Shown: in pieces, positions 17,612 to 26,928 of the stretch
Numbering within the stretch: position 1 is the first letter of the stretch
Layout: every line of letters begins with the position of its first letter
Source of the DNA: CAXBGS01 sp963975425
Lineage (GTDB): Bacteria; Planctomycetota; Planctomycetia; Pirellulales; Pirellulaceae
Length of the DNA: 64,000 bases
Direction of reading: 5' to 3'
Assembly (NCBI GenBank): GCA_963975425.1
Contig: CAXBGS010000012.1
Coordinates: 124,001-188,000, forward strand
Translations under genes and position numbers: made by a program
Notes under the pieces: generated by a model
The model's input: the letters and a program-made list of their open reading frames with translations, nothing else
The model's database searches: none
Told to the model about the DNA's origin: nothing

Positions 17612-18688
17612 TTACAATTTTTCGTCCAACTTGCGTGCTTCTAATTCTTTGACGACTTCTCGGACTCGTTCTTCGGCATGCTTGGGGGCGACGAGAGTTG
17701 CGTCATCGGTGTGGACAACGATCATGTCTTTGACGTCGATCGTGACGATCGTGTGATCACCGTCGCTATGCACAATCGTTCCCTTGGTGTCGATTCCGAT
17801 GTGCGAACCGACGACCGTATTGCCGTGTTCATCGGCATCATGCAATCGAGCCAACGCTTGCCAACTGCCGACGTCGTCCCATGGGAACGGCGCCTCGACA
17901 ACAACGACGTTGTCATAGCGTTCCATGACGGCATAATCGATCGATGTGCCCTCGATGGCTTCGAACTCGGTTTGCAAGACTGCTTGAAAGTCGTCGCGGC
18001 CGATCGCATCCCCGATCGTTGCAAGACGAGCGTGCATCTTTGGAACGTAGGACTTCAGGGCATATAAGATCGTCGAAGCACGCCACAAGAAAATCCCGCT
18101 ATTCCAATAGAACTTTCCTGAATCAACGTATTGCTCTGCCGTATGGCGGTCTGGCTTTTCACGAAATTGCTTGACCGCAAAAACAGAAGCGTCCTCGGCC
18201 GAAACAGCAGAACCAACTTCGATATAACCAAACGATTCCGCGGGATAGTTTGGCTTGATACCGAACGTAACGATCCGACCGGGGTCTTCATCGATCAGCC
18301 GATTGCCGATTTCGATTGCTTGGCGAAACTTCTCGGCGTCTTCGATGACATGATCCGACGGCATCACCACCATCGTTCCATCGGGGTCTTTTGCCGCAAC
18401 AATTGTCGCGGCCAGCCCGACGCACGGAGCGGTGTCCCGCTTGCAGGGTTCGCCGACGATGTTCCCTTTCGGCAAATCGGGCAACTGGCCAGCAATCGCG
18501 TCGGTCAGGATTTGGTTGGTCAGCACCAGCTGGCGATCCGGCGGCACCAGCGCCCCCAAGCGGTCTGCGGTCGCCTGGATCATCGTTTGCTCGCCGGCGA
18601 GAGCGAGCAATTGTTTCGGTTTTAACTTGCGGCTGGCTGGCCAAAACCGCGTGCCGCTTCCACCTGCCATGATGACTGCATGTAGCAT
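17612..18688 (-). CDS. manC: Mannose-1-phosphate guanylyltransferase
   Basis: This 358-residue protein begins MLHAVIMAGGSGTRFWPASR, the nucleotidyltransferase G-x-G-T-R loop, followed by PKQLL. Further family motifs are VVMPSDHVI, the sugar-binding FREKPD and YWNSGIFLWRA, and PWDDVGSW. It makes GDP-mannose from mannose-1-phosphate and GTP in the cytosol, feeding polysaccharide, glycoprotein or fucose synthesis. The length fits the single-domain type without a fused phosphomannose isomerase domain. It lies alone between the broken gene and the cytochrome. Confidence 0.93.
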   Translation of the reverse strand: MLHAVIMAGGSGTRFWPASRKLKPKQLLALAGEQTMIQATADRLGALVPPDRQLVLTNQILTDAIAGQLPDLPKGNIVGEPCKRDTAPCVGLAATIVAAKDPDGTMVVMPSDHVIEDAEKFRQAIEIGNRLIDEDPGRIVTFGIKPNYPAESFGYIEVGSAVSAEDASVFAVKQFREKPDRHTAEQYVDSGKFYWNSGIFLWRASTILYALKSYVPKMHARLATIGDAIGRDDFQAVLQTEFEAIEGTSIDYAVMERYDNVVVVEAPFPWDDVGSWQALARLHDADEHGNTVVGSHIGIDTKGTIVHSDGDHTIVTIDVKDMIVVHTDDATLVAPKHAEERVREVVKELEARKLDEKL

Positions 18689-18954
18689 TCTTTAACTCGA
18701 TCGTGATGTGATTGCGATGGACGTGAAGCGGATTCCGAAGCGTGCTGCCTGCGAAAGGTAAACGACGGACGTCGACAAGAAAAGATCACCAAGAGAATAG
18801 CAAATCGAGTCCTCTCGCGAACGTTTGCGGCCATGGTCGCTGATCGGATGCGAATCAATAGATCTCGATCGATAAATCGAGATCAATACCGCCTAACAAA
18901 ACCCGAGAACGCCAAACGCAGACGCACAGCGTCTCTCTCGCGTGATCTTTCTTA

Positions 18955-21255
18955 CTACTCGGCCAATTTTTCTTTCAGCAATCGTACGGCGGTTTGAAAG
19001 ATTTCGACGTCGGGTTCCAGCTTGACAGCCATTTCCAATTGCTTGAGTGCTTCTTTGTTTTTTCCCGACAGATACAACGCCAAGCCGTACCGATATTGAA
19101 TATCTGCGTTGTCCGGCGCAAGCGACGCGTCGCGCGCCAGCAACGGCAGTTCTTGCTCTCGCAGCTCTGCTGCTCGTGACAAGTACTCTGCGGCCCGTGG
19201 CGACCGAGTCTGCTGGGCGACGCGTTCAAGTGTGGCAGCCAAATTGGTTCGCGGACCGGTCATGTTGGGTTCGACCCGAATCGCGGTTTCATAGGCTGCA
19301 ATCGCTTCGTCAAATCGGCCTTGCTGTTCGCTCAGCATCGCCCATCCCATGTGTGCACCGGCGCGGTCCGACGCAACCATCAGACCTTCCTTGACCTCTT
19401 TCATTGCTTGATCGACTCGCAATTGATCAGAACTGTCCAGTTGCGAATAAAGCCCTGATGCGACCAAGACTCGTGCGGCTTCGACTCGGACCAATCGCGA
19501 CGGATCATCAAGCAACGGAATCAATGTCCTTCGTGCGAGCGACAAACCCGTACGCGTCGGCGGCGTGGCCATGAAGACGTTGATCGCGGCGGCACGCACC
19601 ATCGGCGATACGTCGATGTCCTCAATGATCGCTTTGGCCAGCGGCACGGCGTCACCGACCCCCGATTCGGCCAGCTCGCGCAGTCCCGTTGCCTTGGCGA
19701 TGTCGGGAACCGCATCGCGAGGCCGTTGAATCATCGCCACCAGATCGTCGATCGAATCGGGTTCGCCGTTGCGGAACGCCGCCAGTGTCTCGGCGAAATG
19801 GTACGGCTGTTGACGTTGCTCGCCGTACCAAGTTTCACAGGCTTCGTCGCACCAAAGGTTGGTCGTTTCGATGGCCTTTGCGATCGACTCTTCACCCGCG
19901 TCTGCGGCAATCAACCAGTCGGCGTATTCTTTTTCGGCAAACGTCTCTCGTGTTGATTCGTCAAGGTTTGGCAATTGGTCGGCGACGTGGCAACGACTGC
20001 AAGCGTTCGGCGTGCCCAGCTTGACCGACAAATCCGGCCGAGGGACACGAATGCTGTGGTCACGCCGCGGGTCGACGTGCATATACGTCGTCTCGGGCAT
20101 GTGGCAATTCACGCAACTAGCGCCAGGCGTGCCGGGTTTGTGATGGTGATGCGAGGGAACATCGTATTTCCCCGCGGCGTGTTGATGGCACGACGTGCAA
20201 GTTTCGTTGCCCGGATGTTTTAGCTGCAGTGAATGTGGATCATGGCAATCGGTACAGCGAATGCCCTTGTGGTACATCTTGCTTTGGATGAACGATCCGT
20301 ACACATAGACTTCGTCTTTGATTTGCCCATCAACGTGATAGGTGTCGCGGCCGAGCGTTTCCAGGTTGTAGTGATCGGTGTAACGATCGCCCCCGTGAAA
20401 AGAATCGTTCAAAACGCCGCGACGGCTATGACAGGGCGCGCAGGTCTGCAACTGTGGCTCGGAATCGGATCCCTTCAATTCCGCTAGACCGTATCGATAA
20501 TTTCGATCCCAAAACAATGACTTGGTGTTAGCCAATTCGATGTGCAGACTGCCGGGACCGTGGCAGGCTTCACAGCTAACATCGATTTCCGAAAACGTGG
20601 TGTGATACTGATTCGTTTTTGGATCAAAGTTTCGTTTCAGGTTCGTCGAGTGACAATCGGCGCACATCGTCTGCCAACGCTGGGCGATCCCAGTCCAGTG
20701 CAGCGGATCGTCCGGTTGCAACTTTTCCGTGACATCGGGCGGTCGCAGATAGAACCAACGTTTCTTTTCGGTGTCCCAACTGATCCGCAGGACTTGGACT
20801 CGGGGCACTTCCGCTGGATCCATTTCGGGCGTTCGATCGAATTCGACCATGTATTGCTGCAGCGGCGTGACACCAAAGACATACTTCACATGAAAGTCTT
20901 CCATTTCGCCAGTCGGTCCTTCGGTATGGACCATGAACCGGTCACCGTCGCGGAACATTCGGCTGACGATGCCATCGTGCTCGATCGTGGCATCATCAAA
21001 ATCACCTAAAACGGTTTCCTCGGTCGCCAAATCCATCGCCAGATCGTGATGCGATCCGTGGAATTTCTGTGACTCCTGTTGGTGGCAATCGATACAGGCA
21101 GATCGCCCTACGAAACTAGGTTGAATTCCTAGCGGCTTGGCGTTCCAGTAATCGGCCAGCACACCACCGGCAACAATGAAAGCGATCGCAGCAGCAATCC
21201 AACCACGGCGCGAACGAAAAAGGTTGGCAGCGGCAGCGCGAGAGTTCTTGGTCAA
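18955..21255 (-). CDS. Octaheme c-type cytochrome with HEAT-like and TPR region
   Basis: This 766-residue protein has an N-terminal membrane segment (WIAAAIAFIVAGGVLADYW) and eight CxxCH heme sites: CIDCH, CADCH, CEACH, CAPCH, CTDCH, CTSCH, CVNCH and CSRCH. The order resembles the cytochrome c554-like multiheme family. After about residue 470 the protein changes to helical repeats, first HEAT-like segments with alternating Leu/Arg/Val helices, then TPR units (HMGWAMLSEQQGRFDEAIAA, YRYGLALYLSGKNKEALKQL). It should be a periplasmic, membrane-anchored electron carrier or reductase with a protein-binding C-terminus. The exact redox substrate cannot be read from sequence. Confidence 0.88.
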   Translation of the reverse strand: MTKNSRAAAANLFRSRRGWIAAAIAFIVAGGVLADYWNAKPLGIQPSFVGRSACIDCHQQESQKFHGSHHDLAMDLATEETVLGDFDDATIEHDGIVSRMFRDGDRFMVHTEGPTGEMEDFHVKYVFGVTPLQQYMVEFDRTPEMDPAEVPRVQVLRISWDTEKKRWFYLRPPDVTEKLQPDDPLHWTGIAQRWQTMCADCHSTNLKRNFDPKTNQYHTTFSEIDVSCEACHGPGSLHIELANTKSLFWDRNYRYGLAELKGSDSEPQLQTCAPCHSRRGVLNDSFHGGDRYTDHYNLETLGRDTYHVDGQIKDEVYVYGSFIQSKMYHKGIRCTDCHDPHSLQLKHPGNETCTSCHQHAAGKYDVPSHHHHKPGTPGASCVNCHMPETTYMHVDPRRDHSIRVPRPDLSVKLGTPNACSRCHVADQLPNLDESTRETFAEKEYADWLIAADAGEESIAKAIETTNLWCDEACETWYGEQRQQPYHFAETLAAFRNGEPDSIDDLVAMIQRPRDAVPDIAKATGLRELAESGVGDAVPLAKAIIEDIDVSPMVRAAAINVFMATPPTRTGLSLARRTLIPLLDDPSRLVRVEAARVLVASGLYSQLDSSDQLRVDQAMKEVKEGLMVASDRAGAHMGWAMLSEQQGRFDEAIAAYETAIRVEPNMTGPRTNLAATLERVAQQTRSPRAAEYLSRAAELREQELPLLARDASLAPDNADIQYRYGLALYLSGKNKEALKQLEMAVKLEPDVEIFQTAVRLLKEKLAE

Positions 21256-21309
21256 AACGAGACAGGCGGGATAATGGAGCGGGGAAAGGAAAAAGCAGAA
21301 AGTGAGAGT

Positions 21310-21783
21310 CTACTCGGACAATAGCCGCACTGTTTCGCGACGCATCTGTTTCACCAACTGGCGGCGAGCGTTATCGAGAGGTTGGACTTGTTCCAACAGC
21401 CTAGCCGCTTTCAACAATCGTTCGGCGGCCAATGCCCGGTGTGATGCCGGTGCGAGACTTCGATCGCCACGATCCGCATCGCTTGCTGATTCAGGCAAGG
21501 GTTCAAGCTTAGGATCGAGCGGCGATCCGTCCAGCACGCTGCCTTGTTGACGAATGACGTTCAAAACGTCGTCCAAGATGGGATCATCCGAACTCGGCAC
21601 GGCCGAATCGTCATGAAGCGCCTTGCGAATCGTCTCGACCACCTTTGCATCGGCCGGTTGTGCCGGCTCGGTCACAACGGAAGAGTCGAAAATATCCTGA
21701 GCGATCACGGACGCCCACAGGGACGCGGCACACAACACGACTAAAGTGATCGTGGCGACAGCAACGCGATGGATTTCAAACAT
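21310..21783 (-). CDS. Unrecognised secreted or membrane-anchored helical protein
   Basis: This 157-residue protein starts with a hydrophobic segment, RVAVATITLVVLCAASLWAS, ending in VIAQ, a plausible signal-peptide end. The rest is hydrophilic. The second half (HRALAAERLLKAARLLEQVQ, then RRQLVKQMRRETVRLLSE) is predicted helical, probably coiled. It lies 156 bases downstream of the ExbB/MotA-like gene on the same strand, so it may be the last gene of that operon. I do not recognise the family. Confidence 0.65.
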   Translation of the reverse strand: MFEIHRVAVATITLVVLCAASLWASVIAQDIFDSSVVTEPAQPADAKVVETIRKALHDDSAVPSSDDPILDDVLNVIRQQGSVLDGSPLDPKLEPLPESASDADRGDRSLAPASHRALAAERLLKAARLLEQVQPLDNARRQLVKQMRRETVRLLSE

Positions 21784-21939
21784 GAATCGTTCCTCAACAG
21801 AGGGTTCAAACAGCGGCAGAACCCGAACGCTTGGTCATCGTTCGTGCGGCGGTGACAACAGCTTTACCGTATTCTACCGCGAAAGCACAATCTTGCTCAT
21901 TGGGTTTTTGGACCGGCCCATTTCAGTTCAAACCCGGAT

Positions 21940-22806
21940 CTATTCGTTTTTCGGCGGTGCCGGCGGTGTTCCCGGTTTCACATTTTCTGGTGGGCGAACT
22001 TCCGGCGCCGGATTCATTGGTTTGGGGTTGCCCGCTTTGGGGCTGCCTGTTTTCGGGCTGCCTGCTTTGGCTGGGGGCCGCGTTCTCGCGACCGGGCGAC
22101 GCTTGATCGGCGTCAAAGCATGTCCCGCCTGATGCGCGACCTCGGCAATCAGCGAATCGACACGGTTACGACAAATCGCGAACGCGGCAAGCGCCGGAAT
22201 CGCAACGACTAGCCCCCCGACGGTGGTCACGAGCGCTTGATAAATCCCCTCGGCCAAATCTCCCGCTCCCGCCGCGCCGCGCGTTGTGGCAACTTGCTGG
22301 AACGCAAAGATCATCCCGGTGACGGTCCCCAGCAGCCCGACCATGGGCGCAATGTTGCCGATCACAGACAGGTACTCAATTCGCCGCATCAATCGCGCCG
22401 CTTGTTCGGCCAACGAATCCTCGACGGCCTTTTCGACCTCACGCCAACCGAGATCCATTTCGGCCAATCCACTAAGCAACACCACACTTAGCACACTGGG
22501 TGAGCGTCGACACGCTGCGTCCGCCTCGGCTTGTCGAGCCGTCAGCAAGGCTTGGCGAACCGTGTCACTGACACCTTCGGGAATCACTTCACGGCGGCGA
22601 AGCGTCATGACTTGATCAAAGACCAAATACGCCGCAGCAATGCTGAGCGCCAACAACACCATCAGGATCACCACACCGACGATGCCGCCGCTGAACAGGA
22701 TATCCATCATCGACGCAGGCTGGGTGCCGGCCGATTCACCGTTGGCCGCGGGTGCGGATTGTGCAAGCACCATCAATCCTGAATGCATCATCCTTGAAAC
22801 GATCAT
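21940..22806 (-). CDS. ExbB/TolQ/MotA-type proton channel protein
   Basis: This protein of about 288 residues has one membrane helix near residues 40-60 (GIVGVVILMVLLALSIAAAY). Two more follow in the family core, one beginning LSVIGNIAPMVGLLGTVTGM and one beginning LVTTVGGLVVAIPALAAFAI. The GLLGTVTGM segment is the family signature. The C-terminus is a Pro/Gly/Lys tail with repeated GSPKTGSPKAGNPK. The start at 22806 gives an ATGA overlap with the upstream gene. Such proteins form inner-membrane channels that drive ExbD/TolR- or MotB-like partners, but no partner gene is next to it. Its coupling to the two upstream GTPases is unusual. Confidence 0.87.
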   Translation of the reverse strand: MIVSRMMHSGLMVLAQSAPAANGESAGTQPASMMDILFSGGIVGVVILMVLLALSIAAAYLVFDQVMTLRRREVIPEGVSDTVRQALLTARQAEADAACRRSPSVLSVVLLSGLAEMDLGWREVEKAVEDSLAEQAARLMRRIEYLSVIGNIAPMVGLLGTVTGMIFAFQQVATTRGAAGAGDLAEGIYQALVTTVGGLVVAIPALAAFAICRNRVDSLIAEVAHQAGHALTPIKRRPVARTRPPAKAGSPKTGSPKAGNPKPMNPAPEVRPPENVKPGTPPAPPKNE

Positions 22807-24698
22807 GATGGTTCCGTCCAATCCCCGTCGCCGGCGGACAATAAGAACTCGGCGTCGGCCAACAGCGGATCATCCCACTGCAAACGCAAGACGCCGTCTT
22901 TCTGTAATTGATGAATCGATTCTTCGTGCATCGATCGGATGCGTGACTCGGCGCGGTCGACTCGCGACCGGCTCTGCGCGACCGATAGGATCAGCATCGC
23001 AAACAGAGACGTGGGCAAAATAGAGACGATCAGACTGGTCAACATCATGGAAAAATCTGGTTTCGGAAACGCATCAAGGTCGCCACTAAAGTCACGCAGC
23101 GTTGTATAGCTGGCATCAAAGTACTGGCGATAAAGAGCGACAATCGGGCCGGCCATCAGAAACCAGAAAATCGCGGTTCCGATCACCGCACAAACCGTCG
23201 CCGATCCACGAGTCATGGAAACTCGCTGGACTTCGGATTCAAAAATGTTTTGCGACTTTTCTTGCAACGCATCGATACCGGCCAGGAACGCGACGCGTGA
23301 GCGCGAGCCATCGTCGATTCGTGATTCACGTTCGCGCCTGGACGTGTTCGAACTGCGCAGCGAAGCGATTTCGTCGCGAAACCGATGGGCCAGCGGTTCC
23401 AGCCGATCGGTGACGGCGGCCGCACTGCGTTGACGCAATCCGTCTCGCACGTCTTGCTGAGCGTCGCGCGTGGACGCCAAGTTTTTTGTGGTGGTCCAAA
23501 CGGTTCCCACCAGCGATGGCAACGACCCCGATAGCGACAACAGGACGCGGTCCCATGCGCCGTGGGTCAAATTCAGCATTCCCAGCAGACTGCGAAAGGG
23601 AAACCAAATCGCGGCGGTATCCGTCAGCAACGAAAGCCTCAGCCGTGATCGCACCGCGGCGCGCAGCGGCCCGCCGGCGCCAATCAGTGTTTCCGCGACT
23701 TCGCCAGGCAGTTTGGTCGCCTCGTCGTTCAGCCGAGTGACGGCCGATGTCAGGCCCGGCAACTGGTCCGACAGTACGCTGTGCAGCGCGGCGCGAAACC
23801 GCCCATCCAGCGCCGCCAAGCGAACGCTGCGTCGGCGGTCACCTTCCCATGACAGGCCGAGTTCTTCGCTTAATCGTGCCGCAATCGATTCGGTGGCTTG
23901 GCGACTGACCTCGGTCTCGCTGCGGCTGGCGACTTCGAAGTCATCAATGATGACGGGCGAGACAATGATGCTGGTCGGTGCAATCTCACGCATGTGCGAT
24001 ACGAAAGCATCGATATCGGCGCCAAGCCGATCATCTTTTTGCCGAACAGCGTTGATGACGGGAACCACCAGCGTGCCTTCGCTTGCCTCGGCCAACATAC
24101 CGACCGCTTCGCTGCGCAATTGGTCGCGTCGCACGACCAACAAAATGACCGATGCGAGAGACAATGCCCGCGATGCTACCGCTGCGATTGAGCGACGATC
24201 GTCGGTCGATCCCGGTGAATCGACCAACAGGTACGGGGTTCCGATCGACTGCATCTTTGATGATTCGCAGTGCAAAAACTTTTCGTGACGCGTGTCTAAA
24301 TCGGCGGGTGGATGCGGCCCGATCCAAAGCAACTTTTCGGTCGCTTCGTCGGCATTGTTCCCGCTGCGGATGGAACCCGCGACCTGTGAGTCCCGAACCA
24401 GTTGGCGTATCAACCACGATTTCCCTTGTCCGGTCGCGCCCACCACCGCAATCACGCTCGCGCCACCGCTGCGATCTTGCAAAATCATCTGGCGGGCTTC
24501 GTGATGATCATCACACAACGCTTCGACGGCCCGTCCTGCCGCGCCGTTACCCAGGACGTTCACCGCCGCAGCGCGAACGCGGCGCAAGAACTGTTCACCC
24601 GGTTTCGAATCGGCGAACGTTCGTTGCGACGAGTGCGCCTGATCCGACGATTTCGAAGTCAAGTCCAACGGGTTCGGGTCCATTGAGGTCAGGTTCAT
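22803..24698 (-). CDS. Membrane-associated P-loop GTPase-like protein B
   Basis: This protein of about 631 residues has a Walker A motif, VGATGQGKSWLIRQLV, near residue 85 and a G3-like VDSPGSTDDRR about 75 residues later. VPVINAVRQKDDR may be the base-recognition region. The middle is helical. Two hydrophobic segments (VCAVIGTAIFWFLMAGPIVA and MMLTSLIVSILPTSLFAMLI) near residues 500-570 suggest membrane insertion, as in dynamin-like or YcjX/Era-like proteins. I chose the ATG at 24698; a TTG at 24707 would overlap the upstream stop. The 3' end overlaps the channel gene by ATGA. The exact function is not known. Confidence 0.78.
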   Translation of the reverse strand: MNLTSMDPNPLDLTSKSSDQAHSSQRTFADSKPGEQFLRRVRAAAVNVLGNGAAGRAVEALCDDHHEARQMILQDRSGGASVIAVVGATGQGKSWLIRQLVRDSQVAGSIRSGNNADEATEKLLWIGPHPPADLDTRHEKFLHCESSKMQSIGTPYLLVDSPGSTDDRRSIAAVASRALSLASVILLVVRRDQLRSEAVGMLAEASEGTLVVPVINAVRQKDDRLGADIDAFVSHMREIAPTSIIVSPVIIDDFEVASRSETEVSRQATESIAARLSEELGLSWEGDRRRSVRLAALDGRFRAALHSVLSDQLPGLTSAVTRLNDEATKLPGEVAETLIGAGGPLRAAVRSRLRLSLLTDTAAIWFPFRSLLGMLNLTHGAWDRVLLSLSGSLPSLVGTVWTTTKNLASTRDAQQDVRDGLRQRSAAAVTDRLEPLAHRFRDEIASLRSSNTSRRERESRIDDGSRSRVAFLAGIDALQEKSQNIFESEVQRVSMTRGSATVCAVIGTAIFWFLMAGPIVALYRQYFDASYTTLRDFSGDLDAFPKPDFSMMLTSLIVSILPTSLFAMLILSVAQSRSRVDRAESRIRSMHEESIHQLQKDGVLRLQWDDPLLADAEFLLSAGDGDWTEPS

Positions 24699-24703
24699 TG
24701 AAT

Positions 24704-26821
24704 TCAAGGGCCGGCGGATCCGTTTCGAGGGATAAGTCGATGCAATTCTTGCCGAAATTCATCGCGTATACGATACACCGATAGCGTCGGACCAATCGCT
24801 TCGCGACGAACGATCTGAGATACCGGCAGCGCTTCTTTGCTGCCGGCAACAATGATGGTCGGCGGATGTTCGATGCGCGCGACGCCAAAGGTGTCTGACA
24901 AAACGGCTTGAAAGTCCGCCAACTGCTGCCGCGCCGCTTGCTGGCCCACGTTGCGCGTATTTTGTCCGCCGGCCCACATGGTCGACAAAGTGGTCAGTCC
25001 CGCCGCGGCTAACAGTTCTGGAATCGATGCGGCGGCAATGAAGTGCGTCGTGCCGAAATCGATCGGGATCATCAATACGCCGCCGAACGTCGCCAGTAGT
25101 GCCGCCAACGGAGTCAAACCCGCGGCAAGCTTTTTTCGCATCGGAACTTCTGCCCACATTTGCCGGACCGCTTCATCAAGACGCCGCGGATCGAGCGAAG
25201 TAAAGTCGTCTCGTTCGAACCGGCTGATCGCGGCTTCGGTCGCTTCGTCCCAGGCCGCGCGGTCGATCAATCCGTCGTCGGCGTACCAATGAGGCAGCAC
25301 CGAAGCACCGCCATGCAGCTCAATCGCATTCTGAAGTCGCTCTGGCGTCATCAGGCCGCCGTATTCACCACTCTTGAATTTATCTTTGATCTCATCCGCG
25401 GTTCGCCGGGCCATCGCGGTCGGCGTCAACTGGCGAATAAAATCGCCCGCCCCGCCAAAGATCCGCCTTGCCGCCGTATTCATCCGCACGCCCCACCTGG
25501 CGTACCAAGGTGCCGTGGCCGCGAACGATTCCGAAAGTTGCCGAACGATTCGTTCGCTTTGATGCAAACGTAATTCGGTCACGTCGCCACCGATTTCGCG
25601 ATGAGCGAAAAAGTCGAGTGCGGTCTGCAACAAACAGTCTTGTGCCTTCGCGGTCCGGGTTCGCGATTCGTCGGCGTTTTGGTCGACCGTTTTGAATCCC
25701 AAATCCCACACCGCGGTTCGCAATCCGGTTTCTAACGCCACGCGAAACTTTTCAAACAGCTTTCCGCGATCCAGTTTTTGTGGCAACGCCGACAACAGTC
25801 GGTCCGCGTCGATTGCTGCGGGCGGATTATCATCGGGGTCTTCATCCACCGAAAAAAAGACCGGCAGTGGATCCGCATCCGGCTGCAGCGCCGCAGCAAC
25901 CACTTCATCGGGCGCGGGAATGTAGGGTCGACTTGCCGGCACTTCAAAATCGTATGCCGCGTACACCGTTTCAATCCCGTGACCACGAGCCAGCGGGCCG
26001 AACGTTTCTAAGACTTGATCAGGCGTTTGCCGAGGCCGAATTTTGTTGACCGCCAACAACCGGGGAATCCCCGGCATCAAATCCGCGGCGATTCGCATCA
26101 GGTTGCCCAGCGCCGCATCGCGTGATGATTCGGCGCTGGTCACCACCAAAAATGCCGAACACAGCGTCGACGCACGACCGAGCAATTCGCGACGGACTTC
26201 GGGTGACCCCAAACCGAACGCTTCATCCGAAACGATGTCCGGGCAATCGAGCAGTCCGATGCCCGCTTCGTTCAAGCCATCGTCGGTCGCAACCAGTGGC
26301 ACTCGCAGTGTTTCGGCCGACCCGTCGCGATTACTGTATTGGCGATGCGCGTCGGCAGGATCGTCGGCCAACATTTCCGGCGGCTGCCCCAGCGCGTCAC
26401 CGATCCGGCTCATCAACAGCCCCCACAGGTCACTGTCATTTCGCCACGCCGACGGCAACCACAATACGAATCGGTGCGTTCCCTGATCGTTGTTGTCGCC
26501 ACGCAGCGTCCGCCGGCGACCTTGCTCACTGAGAAATGTTGCAACCAGACTTGTCTTTCCGCTGTTCAGCATTCCGGCGATGGCAACGGTCGGCCAGTTG
26601 ACCAGCTGCGCGGCGGAATGCAGCCGACGACCTGCCGAGAGAACGTCGCGTTCGATATCCGGACGGATTCGTTTGAGTGCGCCGAGAAAACTTTCGCGGC
26701 TTTCGGTGGGATAGGACCATTCGACGAACGCGCGGCGGTCGTCGTCTTCCAACAACGATTGCAAGCTCGACCAGTCGATGGTTTCCGCACGATCGCCTCG
26801 ACCCAAGCCGAACATATTCAC
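24704..26821 (-). CDS. P-loop GTPase-like protein A
   Basis: This 705-residue protein has a Walker A motif, IAGMLNSGKTSLVATFL, near residue 80. LLDCPDIVSDEA is a plausible G3 (D-x-x-D/G) and LLAVNKIRPRQTPDQ a G4-like NKxR. A hydrophobic stretch (KLAAGLTPLAALLATFGGVL, IAAASIPELLAAAGLTTL) near residues 560-620 suggests membrane association. It ends in a domain with RIEHPPTIIVAGSKEALPV. It is followed within a few bases by a second large GTPase and then by an ExbB-type channel, all on one strand. The family is not one I can name; bacterial dynamin-like or septin-like remodelling is possible but unproven. Confidence 0.78.
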   Translation of the reverse strand: MNMFGLGRGDRAETIDWSSLQSLLEDDDRRAFVEWSYPTESRESFLGALKRIRPDIERDVLSAGRRLHSAAQLVNWPTVAIAGMLNSGKTSLVATFLSEQGRRRTLRGDNNDQGTHRFVLWLPSAWRNDSDLWGLLMSRIGDALGQPPEMLADDPADAHRQYSNRDGSAETLRVPLVATDDGLNEAGIGLLDCPDIVSDEAFGLGSPEVRRELLGRASTLCSAFLVVTSAESSRDAALGNLMRIAADLMPGIPRLLAVNKIRPRQTPDQVLETFGPLARGHGIETVYAAYDFEVPASRPYIPAPDEVVAAALQPDADPLPVFFSVDEDPDDNPPAAIDADRLLSALPQKLDRGKLFEKFRVALETGLRTAVWDLGFKTVDQNADESRTRTAKAQDCLLQTALDFFAHREIGGDVTELRLHQSERIVRQLSESFAATAPWYARWGVRMNTAARRIFGGAGDFIRQLTPTAMARRTADEIKDKFKSGEYGGLMTPERLQNAIELHGGASVLPHWYADDGLIDRAAWDEATEAAISRFERDDFTSLDPRRLDEAVRQMWAEVPMRKKLAAGLTPLAALLATFGGVLMIPIDFGTTHFIAAASIPELLAAAGLTTLSTMWAGGQNTRNVGQQAARQQLADFQAVLSDTFGVARIEHPPTIIVAGSKEALPVSQIVRREAIGPTLSVYRIRDEFRQELHRLIPRNGSAGP

Positions 26822-26928
26822 CGCAGGTTTAGTGTGAGAGGATATTGGTCAGTTGCTTTGATTATCCGCGAATCGGGCAAGCGCGTCACGGGGACAACCG
26901 ACGCCCCACTCGGCGGCGACGCCGACGA

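Noticed and set aside
21940..22140. GGGCTGCC and GGGGTTGCC repeats read as an RNA or DNA element
   Set aside because: They encode the GSPKTGSPKAG tail of the channel protein and need no separate explanation.
23470..24288. Long 272-residue plus-strand frame
   Set aside because: Antisense to GTPase-like protein B; Ser/Arg-rich composition is typical of a shadow frame in GC-rich DNA.
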